A stretch of 64,000 nt of DNA from Cohnella faecalis. Its GTDB lineage: Bacteria; Bacillota; Bacilli; Paenibacillales; Paenibacillaceae. Under the pieces are notes generated by a model. The model was not told where the DNA came from and made no database searches. It saw nothing but the letters and a program-made list of their open reading frames with translations. The translations under genes were made by a program, and so were the position numbers. Below are positions 42,697-52,867 of this stretch, piece by piece. Each line of letters opens with the position of its first letter. The first letter of the stretch is position 1. The stretch is taken from the NCBI RefSeq assembly GCF_003570905.1, contig NZ_QXJM01000056.1, positions 124,001 through 188,000 on the forward strand, written 5' to 3'.

Positions 42697-43467
42697 ATGT
42701 CCACAGCTTTGCTGCAAGTAAACAACGTAAGCAAATCGTTTCGTTCCGCGGGAAAAGCTGCGCCGGTATTGGAGCGTCTGCAATTGACGGTGAACCGGGG
42801 AGAAATCGTATCCGTCATCGGACCGAGCGGATGCGGCAAAAGCACCCTGCTCAAAATAGTCGCGGGCTTGGACGTCGACTTCGAAGGGGAAGTGCTTTTG
42901 GAAGGAACGAGGATCACGAGAGCGTCCCGGGAAAAAGGGTTTATTTTTCAGGAGCATCGATTGTTCCCTTGGCTGACGGTGGAAGGCAACATCGCGGCCG
43001 ATCTGTCTTTGCGGGACCCGGATGTCCGCTTGCGGGTGAATGAATTGATCGAGCTAGTGAAACTAAAAGGCTTCGAGAAAGCGTACCCCAGGCAGCTGTC
43101 CGGAGGGATGTCGCAACGAGTAGCCATCGCCCGGGCTCTTCTGCGCAACCCAAAGGTGCTGCTTCTCGACGAGCCTTTCGGCGCGCTGGATGCGTTCACA
43201 AGAAGCCATTTGCAGGAGGCTCTTCTGGACATTTGGCGCGAGCATCGCACGACGATGCTGTTCGTTACCCACGATATTGACGAAGCGCTGTTTCTGTCCA
43301 ACAGAGTCGTCATTATGGATTCGCGCCCCGGACGCATCAAGCAAATCGTTCCGGTTGAGCTGTTGATTCCGCGCGACCGTTCGAGCGTCGCATTCCAACA
43401 CCTGCGAACGCATGTTTTGCGAACTTTGGAGCATAAGGAGCCGGAAGAAGATGATTGGGAAATTTAA
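42697..43467 (+). CDS. nitrate/sulfonate/taurine-type ABC transporter ATPase
   Basis: The ATPase has 256 residues with Walker A GPSGCGKST (about 43-51), Q-loop FIFQEHRLFPW, signature LSGGMSQR (about 130) and Walker B VLLLDEPFGALDA. It belongs to the SsuB/TauB/NrtD branch. It energises import by the following permease with the lipoprotein encoded at 44313. Its 3' end overlaps the permease gene by 17 bases. No clear RBS precedes the ATG; CGGCGGATG at 42680-42688 is the best candidate. The substrate could be a sulfonate, nitrate, an aromatic acid or another small anion. Confidence 0.92.
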   Translation: MSTALLQVNNVSKSFRSAGKAAPVLERLQLTVNRGEIVSVIGPSGCGKSTLLKIVAGLDVDFEGEVLLEGTRITRASREKGFIFQEHRLFPWLTVEGNIAADLSLRDPDVRLRVNELIELVKLKGFEKAYPRQLSGGMSQRVAIARALLRNPKVLLLDEPFGALDAFTRSHLQEALLDIWREHRTTMLFVTHDIDEALFLSNRVVIMDSRPGRIKQIVPVELLIPRDRSSVAFQHLRTHVLRTLEHKEPEEDDWEI

Positions 43468-44254
43468 TCTTTTCGCATCCGGCAAGCGTTCGTCAGTCGG
43501 CAAAAAGGTAGTGCTGGGAAGCGTCATTCCGATACTGATTGTGTCTGTCTGGCAATATCTCAGCTCGAACGGCATCGTTGACGCGATTCTGTTTCCCGCC
43601 CCGTCGACGATATTGAACAGCTTTTACGAGATGATCGTGTCCGGTGAATTGATCGACCATTTGAAAATCAGCGTCGTTCGAGCGATGCTCGGGTTTTTGC
43701 TTGGCGGAAGCCTCGGGCTGCTGGCCGGTCTTGTCGTCGGGATGTTCGTCCGGGCCGAGGAGCTGCTTGACCCGACGATGCAAATGCTTCGGACGATCCC
43801 GCTGCTGGCGCTTACTCCGCTGTTCATCCTATGGTTCGGCTTGGGGGAAACGTCCAAAGTGCTGTTGATAGCGTTCGGCGCTTTTTTCCCGTTATACGTG
43901 AACGCGTTTCTCGGAGTCCGCAACGTGGACGCCAAGCTGTTCGACGTCGCCAAGGTGCTGGAGTTCAACCGGTTTCGGCAAATAACCCGTCTTGTGCTGC
44001 CGGCCGCCATGCCGAACGTGCTGCTTGGGCTGCGATTGTCGCTCAGCGTGTCATGGCTCTTGCTGGTCGTGGCGGAATTAATGGGTGCGAGCCGCGGCGT
44101 CGGTTTTTTGATTCAAGATGCCCGGACCTTCGTTAGGACGGATGTCGTATTTATCGGTATTTTCTTATTTGCGGCAGCGGGCAAGCTCACGGATTCGCTG
44201 GTGCGCATGCTGGAGCATTGGCTGTTGAAATGGCAGGACAGCTATAAAGGCTAG
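43451..44254 (+). CDS. SsuC/TauC-type ABC transporter permease
   Basis: The permease has 267 residues and six membrane segments. The ATPase-docking loop has the expected pattern around VLEFNRFRQITRLVLPAAMP (about 170-189). ATG at 43451 overlaps the end of the ATPase gene, with GGAGCCGGAAG as RBS; an open frame continues upstream but belongs to overlap with the ATPase. The family imports aliphatic or aromatic sulfonates, taurine, nitrate or pyrimidine precursors. It is intact, unlike the binding protein next to it. Confidence 0.92.
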   Translation: MIGKFNLFASGKRSSVGKKVVLGSVIPILIVSVWQYLSSNGIVDAILFPAPSTILNSFYEMIVSGELIDHLKISVVRAMLGFLLGGSLGLLAGLVVGMFVRAEELLDPTMQMLRTIPLLALTPLFILWFGLGETSKVLLIAFGAFFPLYVNAFLGVRNVDAKLFDVAKVLEFNRFRQITRLVLPAAMPNVLLGLRLSLSVSWLLLVVAELMGASRGVGFLIQDARTFVRTDVVFIGIFLFAAAGKLTDSLVRMLEHWLLKWQDSYKG

Positions 44255-44312
44255 AGCTTGCCGAACGGAAGCAAAAAGCAACGGAAGCTAATCTAATGGA
44301 GGCCAAACAAGA

Positions 44313-45363
44313 ATGAAAAGCAGAATCGGATGGATAGTGAGCGTAATGCTGGCAATAACGGTTTTTCTGGCCGCATGCTCCGAGAAAGAGTCGAATAGCG
44401 CAAATAGCGCAAAAAATACTAATACCAATACCGCCCAATCTTCCCAAACCCCTCAGCAAGCCGACAAAGTAACGGTCAACATCGGTCTCCAGCAATCGCT
44501 CGATCCGATGCGCGTAACGAAAGAGAAACGGTTTTTCGAGGAGGAGTTCGCTAAGCTGGGAGCCAAGGTCAACTGGCTGGAATTTCAAAGCGGCGCTCTC
44601 TATTTTGAGGCGATGGCAGCCAAGCGGCTTGATTTGGGGCTGGCGGCGAGCGCGCCCGTCGTTGTCGGACAAGCGGCAAATATCGATTTCAAGATCATCG
44701 CATTGACGACGGACGGCTTGAACGACAGCTCGCTCCTTGTATCCAAAAATAGCAGCATCAAGAGCTTGCAGGATTTGAAAGGGAAAAAAGTGGCGGTAGC
44801 CCGGGAAGCAGCGCCTGGTATTTTCTATATAAAGTGCTCGATGCGGCTTCCTTAAAGCCGTCCGATCTGGAAATCGTCTATTTGGAGCCGAACGAAGCTC
44901 AGCCCGCCTTCGATGGCGGCTCTGTCGACGCTTGGGCCATATGGGACCCCCTTCTGACGAGCGAGATTCAGCAGAAGGAAGCCCGCGTGCTGATCGACAA
45001 CAAGCAGGTCAATGCGATCAGTCCGATTTTTGCGCTGGCCAGATCGGAATTTGCGGAGAAGCATCCGAATTGGTCGTCGCTTTCTTGCAGACGTACGAGA
45101 AGGGCCGGAAGTGGTACTACGATCATCATGACGAAGCTGCCGACATTTTGGCCACATTCAAAAAAATGGAAAAGCCGTTTGTCAGCGAAGTAATGAATCA
45201 TATCAATCGGATCAATCAGCCGGTGGACGCCAAATATATTCAAGCCCATCAGACGATTGCCGATTTCCTGTTCGAGCATCAGGTCATCAAGCAGAAGGTC
45301 GATGTCTCGAAAATCGTGGACAACTCGTATTTTGAGAAAAGCGGCATAGGAAGCGGCAAGTAG
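44313..45363 (+). pseudogene. SsuA/TauA-type substrate-binding lipoprotein with two frameshifts
   Basis: The first part has a lipoprotein signal (lipobox LAAC), an Asn/Thr-rich linker and the binding-protein start VNIGLQQSLDPMRVTKEKRFF. The frame breaks near 44819 (as if one T were missing after PG) and again near 45067 (one G missing in CCGGAATTGG). Joined, the protein reads through KVLDAASLKPSDLEIVYLEP and PELVVAFLQTYEKGRKWYY to 45363, about 350 residues, normal for the family. It would deliver the substrate to the permease upstream. Both breaks are single-base losses in otherwise undamaged sequence. Confidence 0.85.
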
Positions 45364-45410
45364 CCGTCTAACTTGAGCCCGTTAGTAACGATTTGCATAA
45401 TGCGGTGCCG

Positions 45411-45451
45411 ATCCATCCTTTCGCCATTCGGGCGGAAGGGTGGATTTTTTT
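45411..45451 (+). terminator. intrinsic terminator after the ABC importer
   Basis: ATCCATCCTTTCGCC pairs with GGCGGAAGGGTGGAT (two G-T pairs) across a short loop and is followed by seven T. Confidence 0.88.
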
Positions 45452-45610
45452 GCGTAAACTATGCAGATCAGCCGTGGGTCCATCATCGCCTGCACATTCA
45501 ATATAGTCGGCAAAACGAAAAAAAGAGGTCGTCATAGTGGAAGTGGCGCTCGGAGAGCTTCGCTAAAATGAGGGTAGAGGTTATTATCGCAACTTGGAGG
45601 GGACGCACGC

Positions 45611-48506
45611 ATGGCGGCACTGCGCATCTATAGCTTGACTGCGGAATATCGGAAGGACTTGCTCGGGACGGACGTCCCATGTCCAAGAATGAGCTGGAAG
45701 CTTGAATCGGACTTTCGTTCGACGGTTCAAGAATCGTATCGCATTCAAGTGGCCGAAGGCCGGGAGGATTTTGCAAATCCGGTGTGGGACAGCAGGCGCG
45801 TAACGTCGGACGAAAGCTTGCATATCCCTTATGGCGGGCCTGCGCTGGCGTCCGGACGCGCTATTATTATCGAATCAAAGCTTGGGACGGCTTCGGACGC
45901 GAGTCCGAGTGGAGCGAGTCGGCGTGGTGGGAGACCGCTTTTCTGGAGTCGGACGAGTGGAAGGCCGAATGGATCTCACCGGACCCGGAGGCGATCGCCC
46001 CCGATTCGGAGCCGGCGTTCCTGCTGCGCAAGCCGTTCGATCTGAGCCGAGGGGATATCGTTTCGCGCGAGTATACGCCACGGCGGCTGGCGTGTACGAG
46101 CTTTACTTGAACGGGAGAAAAGTCGGCGATGAGGAAATGGCCCCGGGCTGGACCAGCTACCGCAAGCGGCTTCAATATCAAACATACGACGTGACCGAGC
46201 AGCTTCGAGAAGGGGAAAACGCGCTGGCGGTCTCGGTGGCGAACGGCTGGTACAAGGGACGGCTGGGCTGGGAAAACAAATCCAATCACTACGGCGACCG
46301 AAGAGCCGTTCTTGTTCAATTGCATATTCGCTGCGGCGATGGAACGGAGACGGTCATCGCAAGCGATTCGTCCTGGAAGGCTTCGACGGGACCTATTCGG
46401 TTATCTGAAATTTACGACGGAGAAATTTACGACGCCCGTCTTGAGCAGCGCGGCTGGAGCGACGCGGGTTTTGACGACTCGTCTTGGATTCCGGCAGTCG
46501 CGATCGAGCTTCCATTCGCCAATCTGGTCGCCCAAGAGAACGTGCCGACGCGGGTGACGGAGCTCGTGAAGCCGATCGCCGCCATCGCAACTCCCGAAGG
46601 GGACGCGGTTCTCGATATGGGGCAAAATATGGTCGGGCGCATTCGTTTTTTCGGTCACGGCGCCGGCAGGTACCGAGATCAAGCTGACGCATGCCGAAGT
46701 GCTCGACAAAGATGGAAATTTCTACAGAGGCAACATTCGGACGGCCAAACAGACGGTTGTCTATATAGCCAAAGGTGAAGGAACGGAAACGTATGCCCGC
46801 ATTTTACTTTTCAGGGCTTCCGGTACGTGAAGGTGGAAGGGTTCCCTGAACAGCCGGGCGAATTGCCGCTGGACGCGTTTGTCGGCGAAGTTCTTCATTC
46901 GGACATGGAGCCGACCGGAGCGTTCGAATGCTCCGACGAAATGGTCAACCGTCTGCAACGGAACATCGTCTGGGGACAGAGAGGCAATTTCCTCGACGTG
47001 CCAACCGACTGCCCGCAACGGGATGAGCGTCTCGGCTGGACGGGGGATGCCCAGGTGTTCGCGGGTACGGCCTTGTTCAACTATAACGGCGGAGCTTTCT
47101 TTACCAAGTGGCTGCGCGACCTGCAAGCCGATCAACTCCCAGACGGCGGTGTGCCGTTCGTCGTTCCGAACATCATTCAAGGCTATTCCTCCGCAGCCTG
47201 GGGCGACGCGGCGACGGTCATTCCGTGGGCGGTGTACGCCAGCCTCGGGGACAAGCGCCTGCTGGCCGAGCAATACGGCAGCATGAAGGGCTGGGTCGAC
47301 TATATTCGTTCTCAGGGCGAGCGCGAGCATATTTGGAACACCGGCTTTCATTTTGGCGATTGGCTCGCTTTGGATGCGAAGGAAGGCAGCTATATGGGCG
47401 CGACGCCTAACCATATGGTGACGGCGGCTTACTTCGCGCTTTCCTCCCGGATCGTAAGGGATACGGCGGGTGTGCTCGGCTATGCGGACGATGAGGCATA
47501 TTACGGAGAGCTTGCCGAGCGAGTAGCGGCGGCGTTCCGCGACGAATTCATTACGCCGAACGGCCGGGTGGCCGCCCAGACGCAAACCGCGCACATTCTC
47601 GCACTTGTGTTCGACTTGGTCGACACGAAAGATCGCGCTAGAATAGCGAAGGATTTGAACGAGCTCATCGTCGACAACGATTACCACCTGACGACCGGGT
47701 TCGTAGGTACGCCGTACCTTTGCTTCGCGCTGTCGGACAACGGCTATCACGAGACGGCCGTCAAGCTGCTGCTGCAGAAGACGTATCCGTCCTGGCTGTA
47801 TTCGGTGTCCAAGGGCGCGACGACGATCTGGGAGCATTGGGACGGCATCAAGCCGGACGGCTCGTTCTGGAGCGACGATATGAATTCGTTCAATCATTAC
47901 GCTTACGGCGCTGTAGGAGAATGGATGTACCGCCGAATAGCGGGACTGTCTCCGGACGGCGCGAAGCCGGGCTATAAGCGAATTCGGATAGAGCCTGACT
48001 TCACGGGAGGACGATTGAGCTATGCCCGCGCAGCCTATGAATCGATGTACGGCAAGGTTGAAGCCGGATGGGGATTCAAAGACGGACAGGCGGAGGTTTA
48101 TGCGACAGTGCCAGCGAACGCTTCGGCCACCATTCTTCTGCGAGGGGCGGTTATAGACGGAGTTGCGGTCGACGGAATCGATCTCGCGGGCGCGCAAGGC
48201 ATTTTGTCTTATCGGCAACAGCCGGAAGGAGTCCTGATCGAGGTGGGATCGGGGCATTACGTTTTCGCGTTCGCCCGACCGAAGTCGTCCTATCGCACGT
48301 ACTCGGCCGACATGCGTCTGGGCGAGCTCGTGCAGTGGGACGCGGCCAAGCGGGTATTGGATCGCCATGCTCCCGGCTTCTCGGAGCAATTGGGCCACCT
48401 GCGCAATATGCCGCTCGGCATGGCTGCGAACGGCCCGATGGGCAGCGCTCTCTCGAAGGAGCAATACGAGGCGATTGCCGGAGAGCTCTCTTCTCTTCGC
48501 GAATAG
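45611..48506 (+). pseudogene. GH78 alpha-L-rhamnosidase with four frame changes
   Basis: The reconstructed protein of about 960 residues has the GH78 order: an N-terminal beta domain (YSLTAEYRKDLLGTDVPCPRMSW), a carbohydrate-binding part (AGVYELYLNGRKVGDEEMAPG), then the catalytic alpha/alpha barrel with the general-acid region DVPTDCPQRDERLGWTGDAQ (about 46997-47056) and the later GATTIWEHWDG. Frame breaks lie near 45858 (-1), 46064 (-1), the T6 run 46646-46651 (+1) and the C3 run 46796-46798 (-1). From 46827 to 48506 the frame is open. The enzyme releases terminal L-rhamnose from plant glycosides or polysaccharides. No signal peptide is seen, so it acts in the cytosol on imported glycosides. 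Confidence 0.85.
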
Positions 48507-48642
48507 CCGAATTGTTCGACCGCCACAGCGTAAATCGGCGCTGTGCGGAAGGCATCTTCGCGTTCTGAACGGTCTGGCATTAAAAGAGCTGCGGGGAGCC
48601 GTTCGAGACGGTCTCCCTTCATGACTTGCGGAGGGGAAACGG

Positions 48643-50898
48643 ATGAAGACAATGGGCAAAAAAGCGGCCATTCGATACGCACGCAACGAGCGAGGGCCGA
48701 CGCTGGGGTATTCCGAAGCGTCGGGCGTTCGCCTTCTATACGAAGACGGCTTGGCATTCAAGGATTTGAACAAGGACGGCAAGCTTGATCGTTACGAGGA
48801 TTGGCGATTGTCTCCGGAGGAGAGGGCCAAGGATCTCGCGTCCAAAATGACGATCGAGCAGATCGCCGGTCTGATGCTGTACAGCAGCCACCAAGCGATT
48901 CCCGGCAATTTGAATTGGTTTCCGGCCACTTACGGCGGTCAGTTTTTCGAGGCTAGCGGCGCGGCGCCGGGCGACTTGTCCGACCAGCAGCTGTCATTCG
49001 TGGCGAACGACCATATTCGCCACATTCTGATCACGCGCATTCAGGATCCGGCAACTGCCGCGCTTTGGAATAATAACGTTCAGGCTTATGCCGAAAGCTT
49101 GGGCTTTGGCATTCCCGCCAATAACAGCTCCGATCCCCGCCATAGCTCGGACACGTCCAAGGAATTCAACGCGGGCGCAGGCGGCGCGATTTCGATGTGG
49201 CCGGAGAGCATGGGACTGGCCGCCGCTTTCGATCCGGCCGTTGCCCGGAAGTTCGGCGAAGTCGCGGCGAAGGAATACCGCGCGCTCGGCCTTGCTACCG
49301 CGCTGTCGCCGCAAGTCGACATCGCCACCGACCCGAGGTGGTACCGCTTCGGCATGACTTTCGGAGAGGACCCGCAGCTGGCTGCGGATATGGCGAGAGC
49401 GTATATTGACGGGTTCCAGACGTCGGAGGGGGAAGCCGAAATCGCGGACGGCTGGGGCTGCGACAGCGTCAATGCGATGGTGAAGCATTGGCCGGGCGGA
49501 GGCTCGGGCGAAGCGGGACGGGACGCGCACTTCGGCTACGGCAAATATGCCGTCTATCCGGGCGGCAACTTCGACGAGCATCTCGTTCCTTTCACGGAAG
49601 GGGCGTTCCGATTGGCAGGCAAGACCGGACAAGCTTCCGCCATCATGCCTTACTACACGATTTCCGTCGGACAGGATTCGAAAAACGGCGAGAACGTCGG
49701 CAATTCGTACAACGAGTACCTCATTAACGATTTGTTGCGCGGACGATACGGTTATGACGGAGTCGTATGCACGGACTGGGGGATTACCGCCGACGAAGGC
49801 GAAGACATATCGAGGCTGTTCCCCGGCGGACGCTGCTGGGGCGTGGAAGAAGGCTATTCGGTTGCCGAGCGCCATTACAAGCTCATCATGGCCGGAGTGG
49901 ATCAATTCGGAGGCAACAACGAGATCGGGCCGGTCATCGAGGCCTACAACATTGGAGCCAGGAAGCACGGGGAATCGTTCATGCGCCTAAGGTTCGAGCA
50001 ATCGGCGGTAAGGCTGCTGAAAAACATGTTCCGGCTGGGCCTGTTCGAGAACCCTTACTTGGAAGCGGATGTTACGACAGCAACCGTCGGCCAAGCCGAG
50101 TTCATGGAAGCGGGCTATGAAGCGCAGCTGCGTTCGATTGTCATGCTGAAAAACGAGGGAGTTCTTCCGGTCGCAAGAAAGAAAACCGTCTATATTCCGA
50201 AAAGATCGCTTCCCGCCGACACCGACTGGATGGGGATGCCGATTCCGCCTTCGGAGTCTTATCCGATTCATCTCGATGTCGTGAAAAAATATTTCGCAGT
50301 AACCGACCGACCCGAGGAAGCGGACTTCGCTCTGGTCTGCATCGAAAGCCCTCGCTCGACGAAGGGCTACAGCAAGGCTGACGCGGAGGCGGGCGGCAAC
50401 GGCTATGTGCCGATTAGCCTTCAATACGCTCCCTATACCGCCGAGTACGCCCGCGAGACGAGCTTGGCCGGCGACGCTCGCGACGTGCTGAACCGATCGT
50501 ACAAGGGGAAATCGGTTACTGTCTCGAACGCAGGCGACCTCGATGCCGTACTGAGAACGAAGAGGCTAATGAACGGAAAGCCGGTAGTCGTATCCATTCT
50601 GCTGTCCAACCCCGCCGTTCTGGCGGAATTCGAGCGCGAAGCCGACGCCATAGTCGCCCACTTCGGCGTTCAGGATCAGGCGATTCTCGATATTTTGTCC
50701 GGCGGGTTCGAGCCGCAAGCCCTGCTCCCGTTTCAGTTGCCCGCTAGCATGAAGACGGTAGAAGAGCAACTCGAGGATGTGCCGCACGATATGGAAGCGT
50801 ACGTGGATTCGGTCGGGCATGCTTACGATTTTGCCTACGGGCTGAATTGGAACGGCGTCATTCGGGACGCAAGAACGGACAAATACGCGAAGAAGTAA
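48643..50898 (+). CDS. GH3 family beta-glycosidase
   Basis: The protein has 751 residues with GH3 N- and C-terminal domains. Near the start, DLNKDGKLDRYEDW resembles a calcium-binding EF-type loop. The barrel shows RWYRFGMTFGEDPQ and VKHWPGGGS; the nucleophile Asp is probably in VVCTDWGIT (about residue 380). The alpha/beta sandwich follows with LRSIVMLKNEGVLPV. No signal peptide is present, so it is probably cytosolic. The family removes beta-linked glucose, xylose or related sugars. It follows the rhamnosidase and precedes the regulator pair, suggesting the two enzymes work one after another on the same glycoside. The frame is intact. Confidence 0.88.
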   Translation: MKTMGKKAAIRYARNERGPTLGYSEASGVRLLYEDGLAFKDLNKDGKLDRYEDWRLSPEERAKDLASKMTIEQIAGLMLYSSHQAIPGNLNWFPATYGGQFFEASGAAPGDLSDQQLSFVANDHIRHILITRIQDPATAALWNNNVQAYAESLGFGIPANNSSDPRHSSDTSKEFNAGAGGAISMWPESMGLAAAFDPAVARKFGEVAAKEYRALGLATALSPQVDIATDPRWYRFGMTFGEDPQLAADMARAYIDGFQTSEGEAEIADGWGCDSVNAMVKHWPGGGSGEAGRDAHFGYGKYAVYPGGNFDEHLVPFTEGAFRLAGKTGQASAIMPYYTISVGQDSKNGENVGNSYNEYLINDLLRGRYGYDGVVCTDWGITADEGEDISRLFPGGRCWGVEEGYSVAERHYKLIMAGVDQFGGNNEIGPVIEAYNIGARKHGESFMRLRFEQSAVRLLKNMFRLGLFENPYLEADVTTATVGQAEFMEAGYEAQLRSIVMLKNEGVLPVARKKTVYIPKRSLPADTDWMGMPIPPSESYPIHLDVVKKYFAVTDRPEEADFALVCIESPRSTKGYSKADAEAGGNGYVPISLQYAPYTAEYARETSLAGDARDVLNRSYKGKSVTVSNAGDLDAVLRTKRLMNGKPVVVSILLSNPAVLAEFEREADAIVAHFGVQDQAILDILSGGFEPQALLPFQLPASMKTVEEQLEDVPHDMEAYVDSVGHAYDFAYGLNWNGVIRDARTDKYAKK

Positions 50899-50984
50899 GG
50901 GAGAGCCAGATACGGTTCGATGCGATCCGGCTTCGCATTGGCTGAGCAAACGCGTCTCAACCGAATCGAAGCGAAAAAAGAGTG

Positions 50985-51012
50985 GAAGGGTATCGGAGAC
51001 GATGCCCTTCTT
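50985..51012 (+). terminator. terminator between GH3 gene and kinase gene
   Basis: GAAGGGTATCG pairs with CGATGCCCTTC across a GAGA loop and is followed by TTTT. Confidence 0.75.
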
Positions 51013-51085
51013 TTGGCGTATGCCGAGCCGGTCAATTGGAGATATAATGCTAGGACAACTGCATTCCGAAGGAGGTACGGCGGCC

Positions 51086-52867
51086 TTGCGCAAGCTCAAA
51101 CCGTACGTGAATACGCTCCGATTCAAATTTCTCGTTGCCGTTCTGGTCATTTTCGCGCCTCTGGTTACGGTGCTTGTCATTAACAATTATTACTCCGCAG
51201 ACGTTGTCCGCAATCAGGTATCCCAATCCAACAAAAATATGCTGAGCCTCTATATGAATCAGATCGACCGCAACCTGGAGGAAGTGGACAAATATTTGTC
51301 CAACACGTTGGAGAGCGACCTCAGCGTTCTGGATATGGAGTTTCCGAAGTCTCGCGACGAGGATCGCTACAATATCGCCAAGCTTACGCTGTTCAACACG
51401 CTTAGAGACGATGCGGGGTATTATCCGATTCTCGACGCTTTTTTCGTCTATTCGGAGCCCAACAGCGATTTGCTTTTGACGCAGAATACGCCGGTAAGCT
51501 ACGAGGACCGCGAGACGGCGCGCAATGAGGTTAGGAAGATGCTCCAGAAGGCCGATACGATTGATTTTGCCAAGTGGCATGTGTGGAAAGGCGAGCAGGA
51601 CTACTATTTGTTTCATTTGATGAAATCGGGCAACGTCTACATGGGAGCGTGGATCAGCAGCAGCAAGCTGATGGTGCCGCTCAGCCTGATCGATCTCGGA
51701 AAATCCGGCGCAGCCGTCATTACGACGGACAAGATGGAGCCGTTCAGCCACGAAGAGCTAATTCGGGACAAAGGTCTCGATCTTCGTTTTCCGATGGACT
51801 CTTATTCGATCACCGGGGACGGCAACGACATGTATCTCGTTATGGGAGAGTCCTCGACACAAGGCAACTTTAATCTGGTCGCGATCGTTCCCGAAAGCAC
51901 GATTTTGCAGAAGCTCCCTTATTTGCAGAGGGTTTCGTCCGTCATTTCCATCGCGGCGGTGCTCTTCCTGCTCCTGTTCGTCTTCATGATGCGCCACATC
52001 TTCCTGAATCCGGTGAAACGGATCGTCGTCGCCATGCGCAAGACGAGGGACGGCAACTGGGAGTCGAGGATCGAGCAGAGGCCGACGTCCACCGAGTTCG
52101 AGATCGTGAACGAAACGTTCAACCGGATGATCGAGGAAATCCATAATCTGAAAATCAACGTCTACGAGGAAAAGCTGAATCACCAGCGAGCGGAGCTGAG
52201 GCACTTGCAGCTTCAGATCAATCCCCATTTTTTCCTGAACTCGCTTAATATCATCTATAATCTGGCGACGGTCAAAGATTTCGCTCTCATTCAGGAGATG
52301 AGCCGGTGCCTAGTCTCGTACTTCCGCTTCATGTTTCGCAGCAATTCCTACTTCGTGTCTCTGCGCGACGAATTGTCTCATACGGCCAACTATTTGCGAA
52401 TTCAGCAGCTTCGGTTCCCGGACATTTTCCAGTATCGGGTCGATCGCCCGGAGGAGCTTCTCGATCTGGAGGTTCCGCCATTGATCGTGCAGACGATGGT
52501 GGAAAACACGATCAAATACGCCGTCAACATGGACGAGCCCATCCTTATTACAGTCGAAGCGGACAAGGAGACGGACGAGGAAGGGAACTCCCGCCTCATT
52601 CTCAGCATAAAGGATACTGGGCCGGGCTTCCCGGACGAAGTATTGCGGCGACTGGAACGGGATGACGACAGCTCCGGCAGCGAGACGGGGGAGCAGATCG
52701 GCATCTGGAATGCGAGAAGACGTCTTCGGCTGCTGTACCGGGAACGGGCGACAATCGAATTTTATAACGAAGAAGCCAATCATGGCGCGGTCGTGCGGAT
52801 CGGCATTCCGATTGAAGAGAGAGAGCGAGGTGAAGGCGATGTTTCAAGCCTTGATCGTAGACGATGA
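51086..52867 (+). CDS. YesM-type sensor histidine kinase
   Basis: The kinase has 593 residues. Two membrane segments (about 14-34 and 290-310) flank a large extracellular dCache-like sensor, followed by HAMP (FLNPVKRIVVAMRK), the His_kinase domain with INPHFFLNSLNIIYNL and an ATPase domain with QTMVENTIKYAV, DTGPGF and IGIWNARRRL. The start is TTG at 51086, set by the strong AAGGAGGT at 51069-51076; an ATG upstream lacks an RBS. It overlaps the regulator gene by 29 bases. Such pairs sense extracellular sugars and switch on the neighbouring CUT1 importer and glycosidases. Confidence 0.92.
   Translation: MRKLKPYVNTLRFKFLVAVLVIFAPLVTVLVINNYYSADVVRNQVSQSNKNMLSLYMNQIDRNLEEVDKYLSNTLESDLSVLDMEFPKSRDEDRYNIAKLTLFNTLRDDAGYYPILDAFFVYSEPNSDLLLTQNTPVSYEDRETARNEVRKMLQKADTIDFAKWHVWKGEQDYYLFHLMKSGNVYMGAWISSSKLMVPLSLIDLGKSGAAVITTDKMEPFSHEELIRDKGLDLRFPMDSYSITGDGNDMYLVMGESSTQGNFNLVAIVPESTILQKLPYLQRVSSVISIAAVLFLLLFVFMMRHIFLNPVKRIVVAMRKTRDGNWESRIEQRPTSTEFEIVNETFNRMIEEIHNLKINVYEEKLNHQRAELRHLQLQINPHFFLNSLNIIYNLATVKDFALIQEMSRCLVSYFRFMFRSNSYFVSLRDELSHTANYLRIQQLRFPDIFQYRVDRPEELLDLEVPPLIVQTMVENTIKYAVNMDEPILITVEADKETDEEGNSRLILSIKDTGPGFPDEVLRRLERDDDSSGSETGEQIGIWNARRRLRLLYRERATIEFYNEEANHGAVVRIGIPIEERERGEGDVSSLDRRR

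Noticed and set aside
46761..48782. Long minus-strand open frame of 673 codons opposite the rhamnosidase
   Set aside because: It mirrors the GH78 gene and the start of the GH3 gene, has an Arg/His-rich composition without any family motif, and lacks an RBS. It is a shadow caused by high GC and codon bias.
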